Source: Gammaproteobacteria bacterium
GTDB taxonomy: Bacteria; Pseudomonadota; Gammaproteobacteria; HyVt-429
Assembly: GCA_013152415.1 (NCBI GenBank)
Contig: JAADGI010000028.1
Coordinates: forward strand, 62,001 to 126,000
Length of the DNA: 64,000 nt
Direction: 5' to 3'
Shown: in pieces, positions 9,514-18,551 of the stretch
Layout of the letters: each line of letters begins with the position of its first letter
How positions within the stretch are numbered: the stretch's first letter is position 1
Notes under the pieces: generated by a model
Seen by the model: only the letters and a program-made list of their open reading frames with translations
Told to the model about the DNA's origin: nothing
The model's database searches: none
Made by a program: the position numbers and the translations under genes

Positions 9514-9762
9514 ATGAGTAATGAAGCTGTAAGTGACCAGAATGTTAATAATAACGGCCGATTGATGGGCATATTGTCCATCGTTGTCGCCCCTGGAGCA
9601 CTATTGGTCAGTCCGACCATGTTTCCACTGCTGTCTTTCTTTTTTGCACTAATGGGCTTGACCGTGGCGTCTCCCAAAAATCGTTACCTCAGCTTCATCG
9701 GTATGGCTGCCGCTGCGATATTAGGCATAATAGGCCACCATTTTAATACCCCTATTATATAA
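9514..9762 (+). CDS. Small predicted inner-membrane protein
   Basis: 82-aa protein of unknown function. A hydrophilic N-terminus (MSNEAVSDQNVNNNGR) is followed by hydrophobic segments at about 17-52 and 58-76, probably two or three membrane helices. An AGGA site 8 nt before the ATG supports translation. It stands alone between two copies of a dispersed repeat, on the strand opposite to flg and cheR. A hairpin-prone GGGAG...CTTCCC segment and a T-run just downstream (about 9785-9835) may end the transcript. I do not recognise the family. Confidence 0.55.
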   Translation: MSNEAVSDQNVNNNGRLMGILSIVVAPGALLVSPTMFPLLSFFFALMGLTVASPKNRYLSFIGMAAAAILGIIGHHFNTPII

Positions 9763-9937
9763 AATGCGCAGCAGGCCTAAAGACAGGGAGTCCACCCTGG
9801 GTGGGCTTCCCGTTTAGGGTCCCTTTTTTAATTTTACGACTTAGCTTCCACGCAGACACATTATTAAGGATCATCTTTAGCAAGGCCTCGTCGGCGTGGT
9901 GCCAAGCCCACATTTATCGAACAGCCGACCCGCTCAC

Positions 9938-9993
9938 TTTTCGCCCTAAATGCAGGCACGAGTTTATTCGCAAAAAATGGGGAGATGAGATTT
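9938..9993. repeat. Dispersed repeat with TTTATTCGCAAAAAA core, copy B
   Basis: TTTTCGCCCTAAATGCAGG, then CACGAGTTTATTCGCAAAA and GGGGAGATGAGA, a direct copy of 8974-9024 with a few substitutions. It is followed by a GGCCGGATGAATCCGACC imperfect palindrome (10013-10030) just before cheR ends. Confidence 0.65.
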
Positions 9994-10043
9994 GGTGGAA
10001 TAATTACATCGGCCGGATGAATCCGACCCTACCGAATAAATAA

Positions 10044-10880
10044 TCAGGCTTTTTTTAGCTGATAGGCCACACCAGGTTTACCCCGCAACATAGTGAAATC
10101 ATCACAGTAACTTGTGGGCGCCTCGGCAGCCCCCATAAATAGGTAGGAACCTGGGTTCAGGCTAGTCACCATACGCGTAACGATGTCCCTTTTTAGTTCT
10201 GAAGAAAAATAGATCAGTACATTGCGACAAAAGATCACATCAAATTTGCCTAATGCGTTATAGCTCTGCTTAAGATTCAAGGGCTGGAACTTCACCAGCT
10301 GACTCACCTCTGGCTTAAGCGTCCATTGATCATCGATCCTTTCGAAAAATCGTTGTCGGCGTCCATCGGATATACCACGCACCAGGCTCTTACCATCATA
10401 GCTCGCCGACTTGGCCTGATTGAGCACCGTCGTGTCGATATCGGTGGCAATAATCTGAACAGTGCTAGGTAGAACACCGGCGTTGGCTTGTTGGAATTCA
10501 CGAACCGCAATGGCAATGGAGTAGGCTTCTTCGCCAGTGGAACAGGCTGCCGACCAAATACGTAATTGCGATAACCGACGTTGCCCCAATTCCGGCAAAA
10601 TGACCTGGGAAAGCATATTGAAGGGATAGGTATCACGAAACCACATGGTCTCATTGGTGGTCATGGCATCAATGATCCGCTCTCGCAACGGGCTGCCAGA
10701 ATGGCTGTCGGCACGAGATATCAGATCTTTGAGCGTAGCCACAGACAACTCGGCCATCAGCCGATTGAGACGATTCGCAACCAGATAGTCCTTGTTATCA
10801 CCCAACACCAAGCCACAACGGTCTTCCAGGTATCGACCAAAGGCCTGGTAGTCTTCCGGCTGAAAACTGAGTTCGGACAC
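10044..10880 (-). CDS. cheR: CheR, chemoreceptor methyltransferase
   Basis: SAM-dependent methyltransferase that methylates glutamates on chemoreceptors for adaptation. 278 aa: N-terminal CheR helical domain (about 1-75) and catalytic Rossmann domain with WSAACSTGEEAYSIAI (about 109-124), IIATDIDTTVLNQA and DVIFCRNVLIYF. The start is GTG at 10880 with AAGGA 6 nt upstream. In Pseudomonas, cheV-cheR precede flgB; here a receptor gene lies between cheV and cheR. Confidence 0.96.
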   Translation of the reverse strand: MSELSFQPEDYQAFGRYLEDRCGLVLGDNKDYLVANRLNRLMAELSVATLKDLISRADSHSGSPLRERIIDAMTTNETMWFRDTYPFNMLSQVILPELGQRRLSQLRIWSAACSTGEEAYSIAIAVREFQQANAGVLPSTVQIIATDIDTTVLNQAKSASYDGKSLVRGISDGRRQRFFERIDDQWTLKPEVSQLVKFQPLNLKQSYNALGKFDVIFCRNVLIYFSSELKRDIVTRMVTSLNPGSYLFMGAAEAPTSYCDDFTMLRGKPGVAYQLKKA

Positions 10881-11224
10881 CTAAATCCTTAAGCTGATTG
10901 GGTAGGGCTCAAGAATCCATTGATCTGCAATGGAGATACACCCCATCGCAATCGATGATAACAAGCCCTTGATCATGAAAACATAACTCGCACTCTTAAC
11001 CTAGCTGGACTTCGCTATCGGTTTCAGACAATCGGGATACACTTTAAACTTTTAAGTATACGAGGTTTTAGGATCAAGCAAGATGATCACTCTCCTTGTT
11101 GAGTACTTCTTGATTAACAAGATCACCAAAAACAAAGTCTATCGAATATCAACAAAAAATGCTCGGCGCACTGGGCACCTGGGCAACTAATCAGACCCAG
11201 CAAAACCCCTTAAACCTCAAAAAA
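10881..11224. other. AT-rich spacer between chemoreceptor gene and cheR
   Basis: 344 bp with no frame worth calling. No clear terminator for the receptor gene was found, so read-through into cheR is possible. A sigma-28-like box was looked for on the minus strand, but no pair with correct spacing was found. Confidence 0.35.
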
Positions 11225-13315
11225 CTACAGCTTAAATCCCCCCACCAAAGTCGTCAGTTCCGTTGCCAGTCGCGCCAATTCCTCACTCGCCTTGGCAATA
11301 TGCTGGGTGCCATCCCCAGTCTGGTGGGCAACCTTGTTGATATCCACCACATTTTTGTTAATCTCTTCGACCACGTGCTTTTGTTCATCCGCTGAATTGG
11401 CGATCTGGGTGTTCATTTCATTGATAGTGCGTGCAGAACGGGTAATGGCCCCAAGAGATGTGCCTGCCTTGCTCGCCTGCTGGACGGTCACTTGGGTTTT
11501 TTCCTGTCCCGATTTCATCACCTCCACCGCCTGGCCGGCCCGGCCTTGCAGGCGTTCCACCATCTGTTGAATCTCTTCAGTGGATTTTTGGGTATTCCCC
11601 GCCAAAGTGCGAACTTCATCCGCCACCACCGCGAAGCCCCGTCCCTGTTCACCGGCACGGGCCGCTTCAATGGCGGCGTTTAGAGCCAACAAATTGGTCT
11701 GCTCGGCGATACCTCGAATCACATCGAGTACCTTTCCAATTTCCAAAGAGTCCTCGGCCAACTGCTTAATGACCTCTTCGGCTTTGTTAACCTCTACCGA
11801 CAGGGCCTCTATACTCTCAATAACCTGGGTCACCACCTCGTAGCCCTCACGGGCTTCACTATCAGAAGCCTCGGCTGAAGATGCCGCTTGTGCCGCATTT
11901 CGGGCCACCTCGGTCACGGCTGCCGCGAGTTGGGTTACCGCAGTCGCTACCCTGTCAGTATTGACTTGTTGGCGATGCATGCCCTCTCGGGTTTGTTCGG
12001 TCACCGCCGACATCTCTTCGGCCGCCGCAGCAAGCTGGGTGGCAGACCCCGCCACCTGGCTCACGGTATGATGAATCTTACCCACAAACTGATTGAAGCT
12101 CCCCCCCAACCGGGCAATCTCATCCTTGCCGCTGTCCTCCAGGCGCCGGGTAAGATCCCCCTCGCCGGTGGCGATATCGTCCATGGTCGCAACCGCTAAA
12201 TCCAAAGGTTGGGTGATAAGTTTGCTGCTGACCCAGGCCAGCAGCAGACCCAAGCCCAATCCGGCAACGAGTAAACCGGTCAGCCACTTCATAGAGGCAC
12301 GGACCTGGGTAATGAGCAAGCCACTCGAGGTCTCGATGTCCTTGCGCTTGGCCCCCACCAGCCTATCCAACATAACATCGATATCACCCACCAACTGACC
12401 CACTTCGTTCTTGATCAGATAGGCGTCCATGCGCCAGCGCTCACCGCCATGCAATTCTTTGAGCTTTAGCAAATCGGCAAAATAGGCCTTCTGTAGTGCT
12501 GCGGCATCATTTAAGGAGACCTCTTCTTCTAAAGTAAGCTGGTCACCATAGGCACCAACCTTCTTTATCAGGCGTTCAATTTCTTCTTTGTAGTCTTTTA
12601 GCACCTCATCCAGAACCTCTGGCGCACGAAACCCCAGATAACCACGCACACCAAATAGCACCTGGGCCCATTGGTAGCGTAACTCGGCCATATCCAGCAA
12701 TATTTTCTTGCGCTTCAGGCTGGCCTCCTCATCGGCCTCAGACAGCAACATGGTACTCAACAGGCCTCTGATTTCCGCAGCCCTAGGTGCCAGGGTCTGG
12801 CGCGCAAAGGCCATACCCGGCATATTGAGACTGATATCTTGAACCAGTCCGATCATGTGTGTTTTATGGGCAACAAAGGTACGTACCTTTGCCTCTATCT
12901 GGCTGACCAGTTTACTGGTCTCCGAATCAATCTGTAACTTGGCATTTTTCTTTAGCGCGATCACGCTACGCTCTACACCAACCAGACTGTCTTCGTATTT
13001 CTGCCTATAACTGGGGTCCTTACTCAGCAAATAAAATCCCATCGCCCCGGTGGCTTCCCGCAATTTACTACTCAGGATCATGGAATCGATTACAATCGGC
13101 TGGTTCTGCTGCACCACTATAGACACCGTAGACTGCAACTTATCGAGATTGCTCAGTGCAATCAACGACACCACCACCAGAAATACCAGCAGTATGCCCA
13201 TGCTCCCCCACACCCGATGTTTAACAGAATACCTCGACAACAATCGGGATATTAGGTGGCTGCCCTGGAATAAACGATAAGTCTTTTTCTGTAACATCGC
13301 TGCGTTATCTCTCAT
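11225..13315 (-). CDS. Methyl-accepting chemotaxis protein with long periplasmic domain
   Basis: Transmembrane chemoreceptor, 696 aa. TM1 about 38-55; a 285-residue, largely helical periplasmic sensor (56-341); TM2 about 342-363; HAMP about 364-417 ([20 protein letters not shown]); cytoplasmic signalling coiled coil to the end, with the hairpin tip [20 protein letters not shown]. The size of the sensor fits two stacked helical bundles, as in HBM-type receptors, but the ligand cannot be told. It has no C-terminal NWETF-type CheR-tethering pentapeptide. M1 (13315) or M7 (13297) could be the start. It lies between cheV and cheR. Confidence 0.92.
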   Translation of the reverse strand: MRDNAAMLQKKTYRLFQGSHLISRLLSRYSVKHRVWGSMGILLVFLVVVSLIALSNLDKLQSTVSIVVQQNQPIVIDSMILSSKLREATGAMGFYLLSKDPSYRQKYEDSLVGVERSVIALKKNAKLQIDSETSKLVSQIEAKVRTFVAHKTHMIGLVQDISLNMPGMAFARQTLAPRAAEIRGLLSTMLLSEADEEASLKRKKILLDMAELRYQWAQVLFGVRGYLGFRAPEVLDEVLKDYKEEIERLIKKVGAYGDQLTLEEEVSLNDAAALQKAYFADLLKLKELHGGERWRMDAYLIKNEVGQLVGDIDVMLDRLVGAKRKDIETSSGLLITQVRASMKWLTGLLVAGLGLGLLLAWVSSKLITQPLDLAVATMDDIATGEGDLTRRLEDSGKDEIARLGGSFNQFVGKIHHTVSQVAGSATQLAAAAEEMSAVTEQTREGMHRQQVNTDRVATAVTQLAAAVTEVARNAAQAASSAEASDSEAREGYEVVTQVIESIEALSVEVNKAEEVIKQLAEDSLEIGKVLDVIRGIAEQTNLLALNAAIEAARAGEQGRGFAVVADEVRTLAGNTQKSTEEIQQMVERLQGRAGQAVEVMKSGQEKTQVTVQQASKAGTSLGAITRSARTINEMNTQIANSADEQKHVVEEINKNVVDINKVAHQTGDGTQHIAKASEELARLATELTTLVGGFKL

Positions 13316-13531
13316 TCAGTCAGTTCTACAAGCTACAACGAATAGATCCCTCCACTACACCGCATAGCTCACGAGCCAAATGCACCTGCACCTCTCCAGC
13401 CTGGAGCCCCCGCGTACGGCACGTACCCGGAACCCTTTACGAAGAACACACGGCCACAGCAGCACCTGTCTCCTGCGTAGCAATAACCAAGCCAAGGGAT
13501 CGATTCAGGGCTGTACTCAGAACGCTATATT

Positions 13532-14473
13532 TTACGCGGCGTCCGCCGTATGTTGGTTTTTAGCGACATGGCCAAAGACAAACTCTATGAGGCCATCGGC
13601 GTTAAACTTGGGCAAGAAATGGTCCGCCCCAACCTCTTTTACCATGCTCTCATTGAAGACACCGCTTAAAGAACTGTGCAGCAAGACATAAAGCCCCTTG
13701 AGCCGTGGATCATCTTTGACCCCCTTGGTGAGGGTGTAGCCATCCATTTCGGGCATCTCAATATCCGATATCATCATGCTGATTTGGTCGTCGATGGCTT
13801 TGCCCCCTTCGCACCAACCCTGCAACATCTCCAGGGCCTCACGGCCATTGATAGCCGTTATGTAATGCAGTCCCGCCTGGTCCAGCGCACGGGTAATCTG
13901 CTTGCGTGCCACAGCGGAATCATCCACCACAAAAATGGGTTTAATATCGTCGTTTTTCTCAATTTTTCGTGTCAACTCTTCCGAGACTTCTACCACCAGG
14001 CCGGTAACCTCGGCATGAACCTTCTCTACATCAATAACCTCCACCAACTCACCGTCCACCTCTGTCACGGCGGTAAGATAATTCTCATCCCCCAAACCCG
14101 GTGGAGGTTGCCGTATATCCTTCCATTCGTGATTAACAATACGGTCCACGCCACCCACCAAAAACCCTTGCACCGAACGATTGTATTCAGTAACGATGAC
14201 AAAGCTGTCCTCAATGTTTTCCGTGGGTTTCCCCCCCAGGGCCATATTCAAATCAACAATACTCATGGTGTTACCCCGCAAATGGGCCACCCCCCGAACC
14301 ACCGGCATGGAATCTGGAAGTTTGGTCAGTGGAGGACAATGGATCACCTCTCGCACCTTAAAAACATTAATACCGTAACGTTGCCGCCCGGCAAGCTTAA
14401 ACATCAAAAGCTCAAGGCGGTTACGCCCCGCAAGTCGTGTACGCAGATCGACCCTGTCTAAGACTCCGGCCAT
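13532..14473 (-). CDS. cheV: CheV, CheW-receiver chemotaxis coupling protein
   Basis: 313-aa hybrid: N-terminal CheW-like domain (about 15-165; LLMFKLAGRQRYGINVFKV, VVRGVAHLRGNTMSIVDL) and C-terminal receiver domain (about 185-305; IFVVDDSAVARKQ, ISDIEMPEMDGYTL with the phosphoacceptor Asp). It couples receptors to CheA and tunes the array by phosphorylation. A GGAG site precedes the ATG. It is divergent from flgA. Confidence 0.96.
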   Translation of the reverse strand: MAGVLDRVDLRTRLAGRNRLELLMFKLAGRQRYGINVFKVREVIHCPPLTKLPDSMPVVRGVAHLRGNTMSIVDLNMALGGKPTENIEDSFVIVTEYNRSVQGFLVGGVDRIVNHEWKDIRQPPPGLGDENYLTAVTEVDGELVEVIDVEKVHAEVTGLVVEVSEELTRKIEKNDDIKPIFVVDDSAVARKQITRALDQAGLHYITAINGREALEMLQGWCEGGKAIDDQISMMISDIEMPEMDGYTLTKGVKDDPRLKGLYVLLHSSLSGVFNESMVKEVGADHFLPKFNADGLIEFVFGHVAKNQHTADAA

Positions 14474-14590
14474 ATCTATAGTCTCCGTATGTCAGTCGGT
14501 GATTCCAACAGGGCCAGTGGGCGGTTACCCAAACCCATCCCTGTTGCCTGAATATCGGCCCCCTGGCCCAGGACTTGAGTGCCCTGGCCT

Positions 14591-14606
14591 GGGCATGTGT
14601 CTTGCA
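14591..14606 (+). promoter_or_regulatory. Candidate sigma-54 promoter for flgA
   Basis: GGGCATGTGTCTTGCA matches TGGCACG-N4-TTGCA at most positions, with GG and GC 10 bp apart. The first T and the third base of CAC deviate. It lies about 110 nt upstream of flgA in the divergent cheV-flgA region. It is weaker than the flgB promoter and not confirmed. Confidence 0.45.
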
Positions 14607-14714
14607 TATTGTGATGTTTAAAGGGTTTTGGTGTGCCACTGCGGCGCGACGGACCCAGGTACATGAGACAAACAACGGTTTTCTGACACAAAATCGACCT
14701 TATCGAGAGTGGGC

Positions 14715-15464
14715 ATGGTCAAATTATTGTCGTATACCCGGTATTCAGCCCCAATTGGGGGGGTGACATGGTTGCTGAGCATAGGATTACTGGCAGGGGG
14801 CTTATTTGGCACTGGCGTCGAAGCTGCGGCCACCTTTGAAGATCACCGGCGAATTCGTGCCGTGGCCGAAGACCTGGCCCGGCAACAGAACCAGCGCCCC
14901 GGTGGCAAAGTGCAAATAAAAGCCGCAAACCTGGACCCGCGTCTGCGCTTGGCCCGTTGTGATACGGCCTTAGAGGCCTTTTTGCCTCACCGCTGGCAGG
15001 TACAGGGAAGGGGTACGGTGGGGGTGCGCTGTACAGGCCAACAGCCCTGGGTACTCTACGTGTCGGTGAATGTGAGTATTTATGACCAGGTGGTGGTGAG
15101 CGCCCACCCTCTACCTCGCGGAACAAGGCTGAGCCGGGCCGACCTAAGCCTGGAACAGCGCGATCTGGCAAGATTGGTCGGTGGATATTTACAAGATCCA
15201 CAACAGGCCATTGGTAAAGTGCTGCTTCGGCCTGTCGGTCTGGGCTCGGTGCTCACCCCCACCAGTGTTGAGTCTGAGCGCCTTATCCGCCGGGGCGATC
15301 GGGTTCAGATTGTGGCCTCATTAAGGGGCATGGAGGTACGCATGATCGGCAAGGCCCTCAACGACGGTGCCGCTGGCGATCGGGTACAGGTTCGCAATCT
15401 GTCCACCAAACGAATCATTGAAGGCACGGTAACCAACAAGGGTCGTGTGCGAGTGCAGCTATAG
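14715..15464 (+). CDS. flgA: FlgA, P-ring assembly chaperone
   Basis: Periplasmic chaperone for P-ring (FlgI) assembly, about 249 aa. A signal peptide/hydrophobic segment (WLLSIGLLAGGLFGTG) precedes mature AATFEDHRRIRAVAED. The C-terminal SAF-like domain (about 130-249) includes LPRGTRLSRADL and GDRVQIVASLRGMEVRM. A GTG at 14709 is an alternative start. It sits divergent from cheV and upstream of flgM, the same set as in Pseudomonas. Confidence 0.94.
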   Translation: MVKLLSYTRYSAPIGGVTWLLSIGLLAGGLFGTGVEAAATFEDHRRIRAVAEDLARQQNQRPGGKVQIKAANLDPRLRLARCDTALEAFLPHRWQVQGRGTVGVRCTGQQPWVLYVSVNVSIYDQVVVSAHPLPRGTRLSRADLSLEQRDLARLVGGYLQDPQQAIGKVLLRPVGLGSVLTPTSVESERLIRRGDRVQIVASLRGMEVRMIGKALNDGAAGDRVQVRNLSTKRIIEGTVTNKGRVRVQL

Positions 15465-15511
15465 GAGATGTACCGATCGTCGGTTGGTTTGTCTCAAGCA
15501 CAGGATAGGGC

Positions 15512-15539
15512 TAAAGTAATCACCTCAAGTGGCCGTTAA
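15512..15539 (+). promoter_or_regulatory. Candidate sigma-28 (FliA) promoter for flgMN
   Basis: TAAAGTAA, a 12-bp spacer and GCCGTTAA resemble the FliA consensus TAAAGTTT-N11-GCCGATAA, with one extra spacer base and one mismatch in the -10 box. It ends 29 nt before the flgM ATG. Feedback expression of flgM from a sigma-28 promoter is known in enterics and pseudomonads. Confidence 0.5.
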
Positions 15540-15568
15540 CCACCAAGTAGAGAAATCGGAGCAGAACA

Positions 15569-15907
15569 ATGGCTATTGAAATTACCGGTTCCACAGTGAA
15601 CCCAAATTCCGCAAATAGCGGCGAAACAAGCAATATCAGACGCGAACAGGGCAGCCAATCCACGTCCACCCGATCGCCTGAGACCGGACAATCGTCCACG
15701 GCTGACACCGTCAGCCTGACGGCGACGGCATCCCAACTACAACAGCTTGAGTCCGAACTCGTCAGCCTGCCAGTGGTGGATACCAACCGGGTCGAGGCCA
15801 TCAGGCAATCTATTCAATCGGGTAGTTTTGAGGTGGACGCCAACCGGGTTGCGGATAAACTGACCAGCCTCGAATCGGATATCTTCTCCAACGCGCCTGG
15901 CCAATAG
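15569..15907 (+). CDS. flgM: FlgM, anti-sigma-28 factor
   Basis: 112-aa inhibitor of FliA, exported when the hook is complete. The disordered, Ser/Thr-rich N-terminal half and the C-terminal sigma-binding helices (TDTVSLTATASQLQQLES-like segment, VDTNRVEAIRQSIQSGSFEV, ANRVADKLTSLE) fit the family. A GGAG site lies 9 nt before the ATG. It lies 104 bp after flgA and is followed 15 bp later by flgN. Confidence 0.94.
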   Translation: MAIEITGSTVNPNSANSGETSNIRREQGSQSTSTRSPETGQSSTADTVSLTATASQLQQLESELVSLPVVDTNRVEAIRQSIQSGSFEVDANRVADKLTSLESDIFSNAPGQ

Positions 15908-15922
15908 TCACGCCTTATTGCC

Positions 15923-16405
15923 ATGGTCGATGGAAACCAACAGGCGCAGCTAGAATCGCTGCTTGCCCAGGAAGAGGCGGCAGCCAGACTCCTGCTGCAA
16001 AGTCTTGAGGAAGAATTTTCTGCCCTTAGGGCCCACGATGCATCGGCGCTGGAACAGGCCGTCAATCAAAAACAGAATTACGTGCAGCGGCTGGAGGCAA
16101 CTGGCCGTCAACGCATGGGCCTGCTCAATCAACCGGCGGGATCTGCAAATGCCCAGGCTATAGAGCGACGCCTTCAAGACCAAGATAAAACCGGTAATTT
16201 AATCCGACTGTGGCATCAACTACAGGACACGGCAATCCGCTGTCAGGAACACAACCGACGCAATGGCAGATTGGTCAGCGTACACCAGGATCGTGTTACG
16301 CATATACTCGGTATTCTGCGTGGGCAACCCGTAAAATCAGGCTTATACGGGCCCGATGGATCAACAATCTCAAGCTCAGACGCGCACACGACGGTAAAGG
16401 CCTGA
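15923..16405 (+). CDS. flgN: FlgN, chaperone for FlgK/FlgL
   Basis: 160-aa, largely helical cytosolic export chaperone. Features: LEEEFSALRAHDASALEQAV and a long coiled-coil-prone stretch with the typical NRRNGRLVSVHQDRV segment near the C-terminus. Identification rests on this pattern plus the flgM-flgN pairing. The ribosome site is weak, so coupling to flgM translation is likely. Confidence 0.88.
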   Translation: MVDGNQQAQLESLLAQEEAAARLLLQSLEEEFSALRAHDASALEQAVNQKQNYVQRLEATGRQRMGLLNQPAGSANAQAIERRLQDQDKTGNLIRLWHQLQDTAIRCQEHNRRNGRLVSVHQDRVTHILGILRGQPVKSGLYGPDGSTISSSDAHTTVKA

Positions 16406-16529
16406 AGCCGATCACTACCCAATAATCCAGCTGCCACGATCAGTGCGCCATAAAAAAATCTCCCAGGAAAAATCTGTGAGTAGAACTCGACGCAGACAAA
16501 CGAACAAGTATATGATTTGGGAGCAGCTC

Positions 16530-16646
16530 CTCTCGCAAAAACGCCAAGTTCGCAAAACATGACGGGATCTATTCAACAAGGCGGTACCGCTCTTTATCAG
16601 GGATTCACTTGATAATCCCTTTGCGTACTCGGCATCTTTGCGAGAA
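16530..16646. repeat. Imperfect inverted repeat pair between flgN and ycgR (dispersed family)
   Basis: Left arm 16530-16556 (CTCTCGCAAAAACGCCAAG...) and right arm 16619-16646 (...GGCATCTTTGCGAGAA) are mutually complementary with mismatches; the loop is about 62 nt. It resembles the pairs at 1315-1382 and 24302-24380. Confidence 0.55.
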
Positions 16647-16693
16647 CCATTATCAGCTTGAATGACCCACAAACTACCTGAAGAATCCATTTT

Positions 16694-17434
16694 TTGAAAA
16701 CCAATAAACAGCCCATACCTTCACCCGCCGAACTGCTCAAGGATCCGGCCAGTATCGCTCAGATACTGACCCGATTGCAGATCAATAGAAACCTGGTCGC
16801 CCTGTCCCTGCCCAAGTCCAATGAGAATTACTTAAGCACGGTCATCAATGTCAATTTGGAACAAAGATTCCTGCTGCTGGATGAGCTCAGTTCTGCGGCA
16901 GCACACCGGCACCTGTTGACCGAAAAACGCTTTCACTTCCACTCCACGGTGGACGGGATAAAAATCAATTTCAATGGCACCATTGATCACTTTGATCACA
17001 GCAGTACGGGGGCCTTCTATAGAGTACCCTTGCCCACCAAAATCCAATACATGCAACAAAGGGCTCACTACCGTGCCCGTATCGCCATAGCCAACACTAT
17101 CGCTGTGGCCTTATCTCGCAATGAGCTGGAAAACCCAACAATAAAAGGTGGCTTGCATGATATTTCGGTGGGAGGCTTGGGTATTAACTTCAAAAAACAG
17201 CTCGAGAAACCGATTAAATTGGGAGACTTTTTCCCTGGCTGCATGATTACTTTACCTGATACCACCACAATCGCCTGCAGCTTTGAGGCTCGATTCGTCA
17301 AGCCCGAAAAAAATAAAAGCCTGCGTGTGGGGGGTCGCTTTGTGGACATCAATATGGCGCAACAACGCCACATCGAACACTTCGTGGCGGAAATGGACCG
17401 GGAATTCCTAAGGAGACTGGCAAGGAACCGTTAG
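16694..17434 (+). CDS. ycgR: YcgR-like flagellar brake protein, PilZ domain (TTG start)
   Basis: 246-aa c-di-GMP effector expected to slow or bias the flagellar motor. N-terminal YcgR domain (about 15-120) and C-terminal PilZ domain (about 122-240) with the binding signature RAHYRAR and then DISVGGLG (DxSxxG). The only usable start in this frame is TTG at 16694, because a stop lies a few codons upstream and the next ATG is inside the PilZ domain. The ribosome site is weak, suggesting low expression. It follows flgAMN and converges with pilU, the stop codons overlapping by 4 bp. Confidence 0.9.
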   Translation: MKTNKQPIPSPAELLKDPASIAQILTRLQINRNLVALSLPKSNENYLSTVINVNLEQRFLLLDELSSAAAHRHLLTEKRFHFHSTVDGIKINFNGTIDHFDHSSTGAFYRVPLPTKIQYMQQRAHYRARIAIANTIAVALSRNELENPTIKGGLHDISVGGLGINFKKQLEKPIKLGDFFPGCMITLPDTTTIACSFEARFVKPEKNKSLRVGGRFVDINMAQQRHIEHFVAEMDREFLRRLARNR

Positions 17435-18543
17435 AATGTTACGTTGCGCATGGACTCGCCCAACTCACCATGTTTTGAACGCTTGCTCTCCAACTTAATT
17501 CGAAGCCTCAGGTCATTAACGGAATCGGCGTTGCGTAGGGCGTCTTCATAACTGATCAGGTCATCCTCATACAGGGCAAACATCGACTGATCAAAAGTCT
17601 GCATCCCCGCCTCGGTAGACTTGGCAATAACCTCCCGCATCTCATTCACCTTACCTTTGAGCACCAGATCAGCTATGAGCGGGGTATTGACCAGAACCTC
17701 TACCCCCGGCACCCGGCCCTTGCCACCTTGCTTCTTAATCAACCGCTGAGACACGATGGCCTTGAGGTTTAAAGACAGGTCCATCAACAATTGGTCACGG
17801 CGTTCCTCCGGGAAGAAATTGATAATTCGATCCAAGGCCTGATAGCTGTTATTGGCATGGAGGGTAGCGAGACACAGGTGCCCGGTCTCGGCAAACACCA
17901 CCGCTTTATCCATGGTCTCACGGGTACGAATCTCACCAATGAGAATGACATCCGGTGCCTGTCGCATGGCATTCACCAAGGCGACCTCAAAACTATCGGT
18001 ATCCACCCCGACTTCCCGCTGGGTCACAATACAGTTGTTATGGTCATGCACAAATTCGATGGGGTCTTCAATGGTAATAATATGGCCATAGCTGTGTTCG
18101 TTGCGATAACCGATCATGGCCGCCAGAGATGTGGATTTACCGGAACCGGTGCCGCCAACAAAAATCACCAGACCACGGCGGGTCATGGCAACCTCAGAGA
18201 TTACCTTAGGTAACTGAAGCTCTTCAATCTTGGGTATCATGGTCTCAATGGTTCGCAGGACCATTCCGGTAAAACTTTGTTGCACAAATACATTGACTCG
18301 AAAACGCCCAATCTCCTGGGGGTGAATCGCAAAATTACATTCGTTGGATTCATCAAAGATCTTGCGCTGCTCTTCGGTCATGATGCTATAGGCAAAATCA
18401 CGCGACTGTTCAGGAGTCAGGGCCTGCTTAGTGAGTGCCTGGATACGACCATCTACCTTGATACTGGGAGGCACACCGGCGGTGATAAAAAGGTCCGATG
18501 CCTTTTTGTGTTTCATCAATTTGAGCAGATCAGTAAAAACCAT
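17431..18543 (-). CDS. pilU: PilU, type IV pilus retraction ATPase
   Basis: 370-aa PilT-dependent retraction ATPase. PAS-like N-domain, then the secretion-ATPase core: Walker A VGGTGSGKST (about 129-138), Asp box/Walker B PDVILIGEIRTRETM, His box TGHLCLATLHANNS. The C-terminal extension with KHGELGESMRNVTF is typical of PilU. It begins 8 bp after pilT, as in Pseudomonas. Confidence 0.96.
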   Translation of the reverse strand: MVFTDLLKLMKHKKASDLFITAGVPPSIKVDGRIQALTKQALTPEQSRDFAYSIMTEEQRKIFDESNECNFAIHPQEIGRFRVNVFVQQSFTGMVLRTIETMIPKIEELQLPKVISEVAMTRRGLVIFVGGTGSGKSTSLAAMIGYRNEHSYGHIITIEDPIEFVHDHNNCIVTQREVGVDTDSFEVALVNAMRQAPDVILIGEIRTRETMDKAVVFAETGHLCLATLHANNSYQALDRIINFFPEERRDQLLMDLSLNLKAIVSQRLIKKQGGKGRVPGVEVLVNTPLIADLVLKGKVNEMREVIAKSTEAGMQTFDQSMFALYEDDLISYEDALRNADSVNDLRLRIKLESKRSKHGELGESMRNVTF

Positions 18544-18551
18544 AACAAACC

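Noticed and set aside
10881-11224. Sigma-28 promoter for cheR
   Set aside because: A TAAAGT and a CCGATAG occur on the minus strand, but their spacing is about five bases too long.
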